Shown here: positions 11,000-20,157 of the stretch, piece by piece
Layout of the letters: every line of letters begins with the position of its first letter
Position numbering within the stretch: position 1 is the first letter of the stretch
Assembly: GCA_036873755.1 (NCBI GenBank)
Contig: JAVTVY010018870.1
Location: forward strand, 1-64,000
DNA length: 64,000 nt
From: Hanleya hanleyi
Lineage: Eukaryota > Mollusca > Polyplacophora > Lepidopleurida > Hanleyidae
Direction: 5' to 3'
Made by a program: the position numbers and the translations under genes
Notes under the pieces: generated by a model
The model's input: the letters and a program-made list of their open reading frames with translations, nothing else
Told to the model about the DNA's origin: nothing
Database searches by the model: none

Positions 11000-13552
11000 T
11001 CATTGTTTTTTTCCGGTTCTGTCCCGTACGTCTCGCTTGTTGATTCCTTGTGGATAAAAACTACGAAGTTCGTACTGCCAAAACAGTTCCCGTGCTTCCC
11101 TGCTTGTTTTGTTTTTATTTTTGACAATTTCAATGGCCTGTAGGGTTAGATTGTCATAACCACAGCCACTATCGTGAAAATGTTTGCCTAGAAGAGTATC
11201 CCCTCTGCGGATCTCAGCGCGGTGACCGGCGTGTCGGGTTTTGAGTTTATTACCGGTCTCTCCGACATACTGGAGTTTGCACTTTTTACAAGTTATGAGA
11301 TAAATGACATTTTCCGAAACACAAGTAACATTTTCACGAATGACATATTTCCGGCCAGTGACAGAACTGACAAAGCATGTATCTTCTTTAAGAGCCTGGC
11401 ACGTCACACAACGGGAAGAGTGCTGTTTGAAACAGCCCGAAACGTTGCTATCAGTAGGCTGTAAATTAACTGGTTTAACTTTAGCCTTGACGAGTAGCTT
11501 TTTGAGACTGGGTGGCTGCCGAAAAACGACTTTTGGCGCATTTGGTAAAAGTTTCTTAAATTTAGGCGACAGGTGCAAAACTGATAGATGTTTTTCAATA
11601 ATTTTACTTAAAGGTGGAAGGAATGGATTTCTTGTAACCACAAGTGGCGCTTTGAAATCTTGCCGTGATTTTGGATGTGAATCACGATGATTGATTACCT
11701 GGCCTCTCGTTTTGTTTTTCGCTTCAGAGATCTGTTTTTTCACTATAGTAGGTGGATAACCTCTATCGATCAACTTGGTTTCCAAATCAGTAAGATGTCT
11801 ATCTGCGTCTGCCTGTGAGGAGCAAATACGTTCAATACGCAGAGCCTGGCTGAAAGGAATACTGTTTTTACAATGCGGGGGGTGGTATGAATCATACCGG
11901 AGATACATTTGCTGATTAGTTGGTTTGACGAATAAATCACTTTTGATTGATCCATGTTTTAGGTACAAGGTCGTGTCTAAAAACTTAAGACTGGTATCAC
12001 TGTACTCATAGGTAAACTCAAGTACCCCTGGATATAAACCATTAAGGAACTCCATGAATTTCTTGAAAGCTGGGTTACCATGTTCCCATAAACCCCATAC
12101 GTCATCGATATATCTAAGCCAGACTTTTGGTAACACAGGACATTCTTTCTCCATTCTTATTTCAACTTCACCCATGCCGAGGCATGCATACGCTGGAGAC
12201 ATTTTAGGGCCGATACACGTACCGTGAATTTGACTATAAATGTTTGATTTGAATTCAAAACTGTTGGCCTCCAGACATATTTTAACGCACTCAACTAGAT
12301 TATCAGTGGAGGGTTGGAGATTAACTCCTGACCTCCCATCTAAGGCTCTCTTAACACCTTTAATACCTAGATGCTGAGGCATACTAGGGTACATAGCCTT
12401 TACGTCTATGGAAAACATGGCTGTTTCTGGAGGGAGATTACCTTGATTGTTAATGTCACTAATTTTCTCCAGTAAGTGAGATGTGTCCCGTATGTACGAT
12501 TTAAGCTGTTTCATGGATGGATTGATGTGAAAGTCAGCAAATTTAGACAATCGTTCAATGACTGAGCCATTTCCCGAAATAACCGGTCTAATGGGTACAT
12601 TCCATTTTACATCAACGTTAGGTTTGTGTGTTTTAGGCAAAGTGTAAAATCTGGAGAGCCGAGGATTCTCGGGTACAAGATAGTCAGCCGTTTTTTTGTC
12701 AATATCACCTTCTGACAACATTTTTTGTACAACTGTAGTAATGCGTTTGACATGTTCATCGGTAGGATCACCAGTTTCAAGTTTGTAAAATTTTGCGTTT
12801 TTCAGTTCTTCCTCTGCTTTAAGCACATATCGGTCAGATTGTTGTATAACAAAAGCTGAGCCTTTATCTTCGGGTTTGATGGTCACATTAACATCACGGC
12901 TCAAAGACCGAAGTGTTCGTTTTTCTTCTAGAGATAAATTTTGCTTCACATATTGAGGAGGTACATATTGTTGAACTTCTGTTTGAATAGCTGAAATGAA
13001 AGTATCAAGATGGGTGTTTCTGCCTTGTTTAGGGGTCCATGTGCTCGGGGGCTTAAACTTGTCTTGAGTAGTTACGTGATCAGCGGCCATAATACTGTCT
13101 CCTTCTGCGTCGTGAAAATTGTCCAAAAGTCTTAGTCTCCGATAAAAACTATCAAGGTCCTTCTGGAGGTCTAGCCAATCAAGTCTGTTAGGTGTTGGGC
13201 AAAACTTAATCCCTTTGTTAAATAGGGATTTTTCAGAATTAGTCAGTTCTCGGTCCGTGAGATTAATATACCCTGATGCTGTGGTGTCATTCTCAGTAAT
13301 ATTAGCGGGGAATTTCTTCCGTTTCTGATTCCAAATGTCTTGTTTTATCCATCTTCTATTTTTTCTGTGCTTTGGCTGCGTACGGCGGCTGTCATCATCA
13401 AAGGCACTCCATAATAGGTCTGAAATACTGGCCCATTTTGAAAGTTTTTTATCCAACAGTTTTTTACTTACTGCGGATGCATGTATGTCAAGCTTCTGTT
13501 TCAAGTCCTCGACCGCTGTTGTTTCTGTAGTTTGCTGTATTTCGGTCCACAA
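11000..13552 (-). CDS. Penelope-like reverse transcriptase with GIY-YIG endonuclease (850 aa)
   Basis: The enzyme would copy element RNA into DNA, with the C-terminal endonuclease nicking the target; both activities are known for Penelope-like elements. Domains in order: a basic N-terminal region (1-200), a conserved KPEDKGSAFVI segment (226-236), LPKTHKP (305-311), IRPVISGNGS (321-330), motif A FSIDVKAMYPS (380-390), motif B HGTCIGPKMSPAYA (443-456), catalytic YIDD (481-484), the thumb-like SLKFLDTTLYL (521-531), a Cys-rich CVTCQALKEDTC segment (715-726), and GIY-YIG VIYLITCKKCKLQYVGETG (749-767). The frame is uninterrupted and full length. It lies inside the 10.86-kb TIR element and faces PLE 1. 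It is a different lineage from PLE 1, not a recent duplicate. Confidence 0.95.
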   Translation of the reverse strand: MWTEIQQTTETTAVEDLKQKLDIHASAVSKKLLDKKLSKWASISDLLWSAFDDDSRRTQPKHRKNRRWIKQDIWNQKRKKFPANITENDTTASGYINLTDRELTNSEKSLFNKGIKFCPTPNRLDWLDLQKDLDSFYRRLRLLDNFHDAEGDSIMAADHVTTQDKFKPPSTWTPKQGRNTHLDTFISAIQTEVQQYVPPQYVKQNLSLEEKRTLRSLSRDVNVTIKPEDKGSAFVIQQSDRYVLKAEEELKNAKFYKLETGDPTDEHVKRITTVVQKMLSEGDIDKKTADYLVPENPRLSRFYTLPKTHKPNVDVKWNVPIRPVISGNGSVIERLSKFADFHINPSMKQLKSYIRDTSHLLEKISDINNQGNLPPETAMFSIDVKAMYPSMPQHLGIKGVKRALDGRSGVNLQPSTDNLVECVKICLEANSFEFKSNIYSQIHGTCIGPKMSPAYACLGMGEVEIRMEKECPVLPKVWLRYIDDVWGLWEHGNPAFKKFMEFLNGLYPGVLEFTYEYSDTSLKFLDTTLYLKHGSIKSDLFVKPTNQQMYLRYDSYHPPHCKNSIPFSQALRIERICSSQADADRHLTDLETKLIDRGYPPTIVKKQISEAKNKTRGQVINHRDSHPKSRQDFKAPLVVTRNPFLPPLSKIIEKHLSVLHLSPKFKKLLPNAPKVVFRQPPSLKKLLVKAKVKPVNLQPTDSNVSGCFKQHSSRCVTCQALKEDTCFVSSVTGRKYVIRENVTCVSENVIYLITCKKCKLQYVGETGNKLKTRHAGHRAEIRRGDTLLGKHFHDSGCGYDNLTLQAIEIVKNKNKTSREARELFWQYELRSFYPQGINKRDVRDRTGKKQ

Positions 13553-13608
13553 ATCGTGAATCTGTTTACCCAGTTGTCAGCCTTTGCTTTGAAGGCCTAG
13601 TTTGGTTT

Positions 13609-13720
13609 GTTTGATCAAATCCAGGGAAGCCTTTCGGAGGGTATCGTTCCATCGTACCTTTGTTTGATCAAATCCAGGGAAGCCTTTCGGTGTTTGATCA
13701 AATCCAGGGAAGCCTTTCGG
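13609..13720. repeat. 30-bp tandem repeat upstream of PLE 2
   Basis: Three copies of TTTGATCAAATCCAGGGAAG plus CCTTTCGG occur at 13609-13637, 13661-13690 and 13691-13720; the last two are directly adjacent. They lie just 5' of the PLE 2 gene and may be part of its leader. Confidence 0.85.

Positions 13721-13721
<1 letters not shown>

Positions 13722-13768
<47 letters not shown>
13722..13768. repeat. (AT)n microsatellite
   Basis: About 46 bp of alternating A and T directly follow the 30-bp repeats. PLE 1 also abuts (TA)n tracts on both sides. Confidence 0.95.
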
Positions 13769-14153
13769 CCAGCGGCTGTAACGACCGCTAGATGGCGTGA
13801 TCAGCTTCTTACCAAAGTGATTCGCAACTGCCCGCGCTGGTGCACTGAGACGGACATGATTTTCGATTAGAGAATTTATACATGCAATTATCGACGACAG
13901 ATTTTCGTAGGAAATAAGGCCAAGAATCACTCTCAACTCTTAACAACACGAGCGCCAGCAGTCTAGATGTAAAAGGCGATTCGGAACTCCCCTATTAACT
14001 GTATGCTTAAACATGCCTCGTTTCCTCTGCTTGACCACTTTCCCCTCTGACAAACACGCAGTGGGGAATATGTATTTCACAAACACGTCTATTTTTTGTT
14101 TGTCTTGCAAATATTGGGGGGGGGGCCCATGCCCCCCTTGTCAATGGCCATGA
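13769..14153. other. Unassigned DNA between PLE 2 and the right TIR
   Basis: No gene was recognised. A run of about ten G residues near 14116 is followed by a C run, forming a potential hairpin. Confidence 0.4.
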
Positions 14154-14867
14154 GTTAAGAGCAACTTACCCGAACTCCAAGAACTCCAATTGTCGTCAAA
14201 CGTCTAGTACGATCGTGGAAATGCCGGATAATTCGAAGAGTGAAGGAAAACTAATATTCTTCAATCAATTTTTAGAAAGAATAGAGAGAACATAATTCTC
14301 CCAGTAAAATGACTTCAATTCCATCATAATTTCTTTTTTTTTCTTCTTCTTTTTGAGAGCTATACAGGACTATCTCTCTCTGCTAAATTGAAAGCTAAAA
14401 GATCTACTACAGTCTGTCGGGACGTGTCAGGTTGAGTACCGGTATACAGTGTTGGACAGCAGTAACTAAAAGGATATTTTCAACGCCATGGTCAATGTAG
14501 TAACATAAGGAGGTATACTGTAAGGATATCTGAAAATTGAAAACACACAAACACATAAAAGCACACATAAAAGCCACACACACATTCACGCGTGTAAGGA
14601 TGTGGGGGTTGCGCATATCTTTTGGAAGCGAAAATATAATGTGTACAGCACAACACAGCGAGTTACAGACTTTCCGAGAGATAATTTTATAACAGGTATC
14701 ATTCCAAGCATGGACTAATATTTAACACCGTTTAAAGGCTATACGATAATGCAGGATAAACATTATTCATTTACGCCCACATTTTCTTCGTCGATAGCAC
14801 TTGGCAGAGCTCATTCATGAAATGGCGGCCTCACCATACGACCCACATCGCAATAGCTGCTCCTTAA

Positions 14868-15688
14868 CCCTATCTGGCCTGGGCTTTTTGGGACCTGTCC
14901 AGGCCTGGGGGGGGGGGACCGAAATGGCCCCCCCCTAATTATTTTTCTTACTCCTTGAGCTAGGGGGCTGAAACTTATCACACTATACCCTTGGGTCAAG
15001 CTCTACCAGAAAATGTGAAAAAATCCAAGATGGCTGCTTTGATGACGTCACAGTGACGTCATTTTCAAATCGGCATTTTTTGCTCGATTTTTCGGTCGGA
15101 TTTTCCGAATCTTTTATTTCTGCAATTTCACCTCAAAAACTTCATGATAAATTGGTAAATATTAATGTGATGTGAAATAAAATAGCTTTTGCTCACTTTT
15201 CATCGCGAAAAAGCAGAAATTTTGAAGAAATATGACAAAAACATCACTTTTCTGCTACCCCATGTGGCCGCCATCTTGGATTTACCCATGATCCTCATTT
15301 TCAAATCGGCATTTTTTGCTCGATTGTTCGGTCGGATCTTCCGAATTTTTTATTTTTGCAATTTCACCTTAACAACTTCATGATAAATTGGTAAATATTA
15401 ATGTGATGTGAAATAAAATAGCTTTTGCTCACTTTTCATCGGGAAAAAGCAGAAATTTTGAAGAAATATGACAAAAACATCACTTTTCTGCTACCCCATG
15501 TGGCCACCATCTTGGATTTACCCATGATCCTCTGTTCGGGGGGTTCTGCAAATAGGCCCAAAATGACCCCAATATGATAAATTATAAAGTCACGGAGTTT
15601 CGGCTCTCCATTTTTTGTCGTCCCGGATATAGCGCAGAAAGTTTGGTAGGGGGGCCATAATGCCCTCCCCCCCCCAGGCCAGGTAGGG
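14868..15688. mobile_element. 821-bp TTAA-type non-autonomous transposon
   Basis: The ends are inverted: CCCTATCTGGCCTGGG at the left and the complement of CCCTACCTGGCCTGGG at the right. The flanks are TTAA at 14864-14867 and 15689-15692. The left arm of the host element at about 5529-5545 preserves the uninterrupted site (GCTGCTCCCTAAGCATGC in complement), so the insertion is precise. TTAA duplication is typical of piggyBac and Kolobok-type transposons. The interior is non-coding with a two-copy 236-bp tandem repeat. A partial relative is at 30345-30553. Confidence 0.85.
15061..15530. repeat. 236-bp tandem duplication inside the TTAA element
   Basis: A unit starting ATTTTCAAATCGGCATTTTT at 15061 repeats at 15297 with few differences and ends near 15530 with ACCCATGATCCTC. 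Confidence 0.9.
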
Positions 15689-16020
15689 TTAAGCATGCGC
15701 AGCTCGATTTTGTTCTAAAATACCGGAAGGCGACGGGAAGGGCGACGTCGCGTTCCATCTCTTAACATCATAAGAACGCGACGGGAAGGGGACGACGTCG
15801 TGGGCGACGTCGCCCATCGCGTCGTATTGATTAAATCGACGCGTGACGCGCGACGGGAAGGGCGACGTCGCGGACGACGTCGTGGGCGACGTCGCGTCGC
15901 GTTCTATCTCTTAACATTATAAGAACACGACAGGAAGGGCGACGGGAAGGGCGACCTCGCCCTTCCCGTCGCCTGCGACGCGCGACGCAAAAATGGCCGA
16001 AATGGAACACCATAAACTAT

Positions 16021-17149
16021 AGTTTAGTTGGCATAATTCCCGTCTTCGTTTCGCTCAAACAGAAAATGTGACACGTACTGCAATAAACTGATCAATGAGG
16101 ATGTATTACCCGGTAAACAGTGCTGGTACCTTAATAAGATTGTTAGATGGACAGTTTTAGACGTACAATAAGACTGTGTTGTCTGGGTTAATTCAATTAG
16201 CCCCGAATCTGGAAACCTGGCGCACGGAATGTCCGATCATTAGCTATGACGGAGGAGTTTAAACGTCTCTGGTAAATATTGGCAATTTAAATCGTGAATC
16301 TTCCTGATCCATTTTTGGTAGAATTTTCCCTCGAGTGCACATGTATGCAGTCTCCTAACGCTCGTCTATCTCTCCAATATACTTAGACTGGACGGGTCTC
16401 TATTTCATATGTACTATTTGCAATATTGCAACGACATTCAATAAACAGATAAAAAAAATATATCAATATAAATGTTTCAAGCATTTCTTTCGCAAGGGCG
16501 TCGCTACCCATGGTGCGTGTGGTCCGAACGCACCCCCCACACCTTTTGCCCGTAAACTGGAAATACGAAACTTATGTAAGATATCAAACCCCAGTTTAGC
16601 ATTAAAATACTCTAAAATACAGGAAATAAAGCATAAAAATATAAAATTTTCCGGCGAGGGCAAGCCCCCGGAACCCCCTAGAAGGCGCGCCCCTGGCGCG
16701 CATTCCTGGGATCATGAGAAATTGGAAATCAAGGACGGATCTACGGGGGGAGGCATATCCGGCAACCTAGGACTTCGAAACTTCCGGGGCCTAGGCGGAC
16801 GCTGGACACTCGCCTGTTGGTCTGACAGGATTCGCTTATTTTAGCTTTGTGTAAATCAATCAAACTGGTACGCGTATTGAATTCTAATGTTCCACGGCGT
16901 GAAGGTCATCGTTTTATATGTATTAAAAATAACTAGAAAGTCAAATGGATTCAGGCATGATGTGTGATTTTTTACAACATATATGTGCTTATAAATTCGA
17001 AACAAACGTGAAAATAGAACCATAAATCTGCATACATTATGATCATATTTATATCCGGGAAACACTTAAAACGCATTTCCGGCGATCTAGGATCCCGGGG
17101 CTTCCGGGGTCTAGGCGGCCCCTGGACCCTCGCCTGTTGGGCGGTGATA
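16021..17149. other. Unassigned DNA with two copies of a GC-rich block
   Basis: No gene was recognised. The block TTCCGGGGCCTAGGCGG to CTCGCCTGTTGG occurs at about 16755-16820 and, nearly unchanged, at 17078-17140; a complementary copy is at 6489-6550. The Maverick-type element begins just after the second copy. Confidence 0.5.
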
Positions 17150-17187
17150 GTCGAAAGTAGTATTAGGGTCGATTACAGCGCAACTTG

Positions 17188-17990
17188 ACCTTTGACCCCA
17201 GAAATTTGCATATCACGTGACAGAGGTCAAAGGTCAATGAGTGCACTTGAGTTGACCTGTATCCTTTCATCTCGTCTTTGACCTTGGATCATGTTTAGAC
17301 ATGTCAGGGTTGGGGGGTTTTCCCATCACGTGCGCATGTGTATGACGTCACTTCCGGTCTGGGTGAATCGGGCGTGACCTATGCATGTACTGTATTTGGG
17401 GAATCACGGGGAGATCACGTGATAGTTCAAGGTTATATTGAATGATAGGAATGCGTGTACTGACCTGTCTGTGGGTTTTTTTCCCGCCAGAATTTCGCTG
17501 TCGTCTGCTTGGGCTGGGGTTGTCACGTGCCGAACACCTGGCTCCCCGAATTGCAACATTGTATATAGACAGTATTAACCCTCCCATTGACCTTTGACCT
17601 CAGAAATTTGCATATCACGTGACAGAGGTCAAAGGTCAATGAGTGCACTTGAGTTGACCTGTATCCTTTCATCTCGTCTTTGACCTTGGATCATGTTTAG
17701 ACATGTTAGGTTTGGGGTTTTTCCATCACGTGCGCATGTGTATGACGTCACTTCCGGTCTGGGTGAATGGAGCGTGACCTGTGAACCTGATAGGACATGT
17801 ACAGACCTGTCTGTGGGGTTTTTCCCTACAATGTCGTTCACCTTCGTGTTTTTTCGGTGAGGTGCGATGGGTACGTCCGTATCTTTTCAGTGAGGTCCGT
17901 GGGAACATAATAGGCCATGTACTGACCTGTCTGTGGGGTTTTTCGCGCCAGAATTGCGCTGTCGTCTGCTTGGGGTTGTCACGTGCCGAA
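17188..17990. repeat. About 400-bp tandem duplication within the left TIR
   Basis: The segment starting TGACCTTTGACC with AAATTTGCATATCACGTGAC recurs about 402 bp later (17188 and 17590). Both units include AGGTCAAAGGTCA, GAGTGCACTTGAGTTGACC and TGACGTCACTTCCGG, and share the GTCTGTGGG-TTTTT motif. Confidence 0.8.
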
Positions 17991-18265
17991 CACCTGGCTC
18001 CCCGAATTGCAACATTGTTGCACTGAATGCATGTATTGACTTGTGTCTGGGTTTTTTCATCACGGGGAGTGCGCAGGTGTATGACGTCACTTCCGGTCTG
18101 CGTGAATCTGGCGTGGCCTGGGTATGACTGTATGGGATGTACTGACTTGGTTCTGGGGTTTTTCCATCATGCGGCGGTCACGTGATTAGGAGTGCATGTA
18201 CGGACTTGTATGCCGTCCATTCATTTGAGTCGGGGACTTGTGGTCCCTACGGAAGGATTTTGCAA

Positions 18266-18800
18266 GTCATGGGTGGGTGTATGTGAAATGAGGATTTGTC
18301 TCGAAAATATAAAAAGCGGAACACGGACTTTACCTCTAAAATAGGGGAAAACCTCTATCAACTCTATCCCAAAGGGCTAATATCGGTCCCTGGCTTATCG
18401 GGTTCTGCCTGGAGTGGGTGTATGTAAAATTAGGATTTGTCCCGAAAATATAAAAAGCGGAACACGGACTTTACCGCTAAACTAGGGAAAAACTCATATC
18501 AACCCTATCCCAAAGGGCTAATATCGGTCCCTGGCTTATCGGGGCCTGCTGAGAGAGTGGGGAGTGGATGTATGTAAAATTAGGATTTGTCTCGAAAATA
18601 TAACAAGCGGAACACGGACTTTATCCCTAAACTAGGGGAAACCACCTATCAACCTTATTCAAAAGGGGTCATATCGGTCCCCGGGCTTATCGAGGCCTGG
18701 GTGCATGGGTGGGTGCATGTAAAAGTTTCTCCAGAAAAAATATAAAAACGGAACACGGACTTTACCCCTATCAAGGGCGTATATTGAGTCCCATTGACCT
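18266..18800 (+). repeat. About 140-bp tandem repeat with TATAAAAAG motif (4 units)
   Basis: Each unit has a GTGTATGTAAAATTAGG-like start, then AATATAAAAAGCGGAACACG, then a CTATCCCAAAGGGCTAATAT segment and a CGGTCCCTGGCTTATCG end. Units begin near 18266, 18416, 18566 and 18709. The right TIR has three complementary units (about 23870-24250). Each unit carries a TATA-like box facing inward. Confidence 0.8.
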
Positions 18801-18849
18801 TTGATCTCCAGTATAGAGTGCGTATATTCACTACCATTGACCTTTGACC

Positions 18850-19632
18850 TCAAAAGTTGCATATCGTGACCTTTGACAGCCAATCAGAAGCGAGTATTTT
18901 GACCTCGTCTGACTGTATGCATGTACTGACTTGGTTCTGGGGGTTTTCCATCATGGAGAGTGCGCAGGTGTATGACGTCACTTCCGCGTGAATCGGGCGT
19001 GACCTGGGTATGGGATGCATGTACTCACTTGCTTGCTTGAGGTCGAAGAGCATATACCCGTGCTGAGCGGTTGTAGCATCTTTAAAGGCTTCCAACGCAA
19101 ACGGTGTGCGGCCGGGATACATCTGTCGCGCCAGGTGCAGCAGTTGGGTGGTGTCTCTCGGGTTGTTGAAGGCCACCAGATAGTGCGCATTTAAGCTGAT
19201 GTTCCGATGTTCTTTGTTTTTACTGAACAGATTCTGCACAATGTAGATGATGCTGAGCCGTCGATGATGGCTGCCTTTGGTAAAGAGTTGGGTGACGCGC
19301 GCATCCGTCTCGGGTTCCAAATCGGCCAGGTTAGGTAGATCTTCCACGAACGTGATATGGGGCATTGCTGCATACGCTGCCTGCCATTCTCCATAACACC
19401 ACACGACTCGGGCAATGGGTGGGGTGATCATGCTGTCGGCGTGTTGGAGCTTCCTGACGAAGTGCGTTTTGCCGGAGCCCGTCCGTCCTGCGATGACGCA
19501 AGTGAAGGGGTGCTGCCACCGAGGGTCCGTGGTTTGAGCTGTATGCGCTGTCGTGGTAACCCGCTCTTGTAAATTTGGTACGAGTGAACTGGAGTGGTGG
19601 TGGTGGGTACAACGTCGGTCGCCGTTGTCTGT
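18850..19632 (-). pseudogene. Maverick-type packaging ATPase, truncated
   Basis: The family (FtsK/HerA, A32-like) drives genome packaging into capsids. The frame is open from 19632. Walker A GRTGSGKT is at 19465-19488, Walker B-like ITFVEDLPNL follows, then the family-typical segments SIIYIVQNLFSKNKEHR and FNNPRDTTQLLHLARQMYP. Two oddities: the first ATG in frame (19431) lies after Walker A, so the true start is not in this frame or is non-AUG; and the C-terminus after MLFDLKQ runs into the left TIR near 19029, so the natural end is lost. It is likely non-functional. Confidence 0.8.
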
Positions 19633-19997
19633 TCACTGTGAGTAATGAAATCCGGTGGGTTTTGAGACGTAGTGGGTGTACTTGGTGTAGATGTTGACTG
19701 TATACTTGGTGTGGAGCTCGATGTGGCTTGTACACGTGGTGTGGTGGTGATGACTGGGCTCGTTTTGATCAGGGGGTTGACTGGTGTAGAGAAGGTCTGT
19801 AGACTGGTTTGACTGGTGGCTGGAGTTCTAAGTTGGTTAAGTAGAGTGCTGAGATAGGCTACGTCGTAAAACACTCCTCCGTACAACACACTCAGCAAGA
19901 TTAGCACTATGGCCACAACGTCCACTTCGCGCTTTGCGCGTTTTAGGACACGCTGTGTTCGGAGGCAGCTGCTGTTGGTCCATAGCGCCGTGTTCAT
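19428..19997 (-). CDS. Membrane-anchored Thr/Pro/Ser-rich protein (189 aa), unknown
   Basis: I do not recognise the family. The N-terminus is basic (RVLKRAKREVD), followed by one hydrophobic segment (VVAIVLILLSVLYGGVFY, about residues 27-44) and then a long Thr/Pro/Ser-rich linker. The ATG at 19997 lies about 45-50 nt after a TATAAAG box. The 3' part overlaps the ATPase frame in another phase, including the ATPase Walker A region. It may be a separate membrane protein of the element, or the start of a protein joined to the ATPase by frameshifting or splicing; the sequence alone cannot decide. Confidence 0.5.
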   Translation of the reverse strand: MNTALWTNSSCLRTQRVLKRAKREVDVVAIVLILLSVLYGGVFYDVAYLSTLLNQLRTPATSQTSLQTFSTPVNPLIKTSPVITTTPRVQATSSSTPSIQSTSTPSTPTTSQNPPDFITHSEQTTATDVVPTTTTPVHSYQIYKSGLPRQRIQLKPRTLGGSTPSLASSQDGRAPAKRTSSGSSNTPTA

Positions 19998-20041
19998 GGT
20001 CGAACGTGGAATGAAGGATGATGGTAGTACGTGGTGTCTGG

Positions 20042-20048
20042 CTTTATA
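20042..20048 (-). promoter_or_regulatory. TATA box of the 189-aa gene
   Basis: TATAAAG on the minus strand, 45-50 nt before the ATG at 19997. The same spacing is seen for three other genes of this element. Confidence 0.55.
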
Positions 20049-20157
20049 GTCGTTTCACCTGGTTGGCCGCGACCCAGGAATTGAAGGAACTGGGCCAGCC
20101 TTGCCATTTGACGAAATGAAACAATTTGCCACAGCGGCGTTCCGTTTTCAAAATCTG

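Larger units (their letters stand above)
10691..13990 (-). mobile_element. Penelope-like element 2 (coding region intact)
   Basis: A second, distinct PLE lies in the opposite orientation, tail to tail with PLE 1. It has an intact 850-codon frame, a 3' region with the PLE-typical sequence GCCGAAACGTC, and an upstream region with three 30-bp tandem repeats and a 46-bp (AT)n tract. I could not fix its outer ends or find a long repeat pair, so the limits given are approximate. Confidence 0.75.
5157..16014. mobile_element. 10.86-kb element with long TIRs and 6-bp target duplication
   Basis: The two outer ends are inverted copies of each other (TATGGTGTTCCATTTCGG inward from 5157; its complement ending at 16014). 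The hexamer AACTAT abuts both ends (5151-5156 and 16015-16020), as expected if the whole span inserted as one unit. Each arm is about 1.1 kb. The interior (6264-14153) holds a MITE, unassigned DNA and two Penelope-like elements. No transposase of its own was found, so it appears non-autonomous. The 6-bp duplication and TATGG ends match the 354-bp foldback element at 36245-36598, suggesting a common transposase class; as I recall, the IS3EU superfamily makes 6-bp duplications and has TAY ends. Confidence 0.7.
14154..16014 (-). repeat. Right terminal inverted repeat of the 10.86-kb element
   Basis: It is the reverse complement of 5157-6263, interrupted by an 821-bp TTAA-type insertion at 14868-15688. 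Without that insert it is about 1.04 kb. The CGACGTCG array is mirrored at about 15725-15990. Confidence 0.85.
17188..18990. promoter_or_regulatory. Array of transcription-factor-like motifs in the TIR
   Basis: Repeated modules carry perfect consensus-like sites: AGGTCAAAGGTCA (DR1, nuclear-receptor type) and its complement at 17187, 17226, 17589, 17628 and, with variation, near 18795 and 18838; TGACGTCACTTCCGG or a close form (CRE plus ETS) near 17344, 17744, 18083 and 18974; CACGTG E-boxes within ATCACGTG; and octamer-like ATTTGCATAT. The right TIR mirrors them. Regulatory action is inference from motif identity and repetition. Confidence 0.45.
17156..19029 (+). repeat. Left TIR of the Maverick-type element (1.87 kb)
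   Basis: It matches the complement of 23604-25246 from the terminus through to the shared segment around TGACGTCACTTCC and GCATGTACTCACTTGCTTG. It is longer than the right TIR, at least partly because it has four rather than three units of a roughly 140-bp tandem repeat (18266-18800). Confidence 0.85.

Noticed and set aside
11222..13559. Frames opposite the Penelope gene (for example 11304-11690)
   Set aside because: They are antisense shadows of the 850-codon RT gene and show no motif of their own.
17348..18127. Proteins within the Maverick TIRs
   Set aside because: Short frames across repetitive regulatory-like modules, present in mirrored form at both ends, with no domain.
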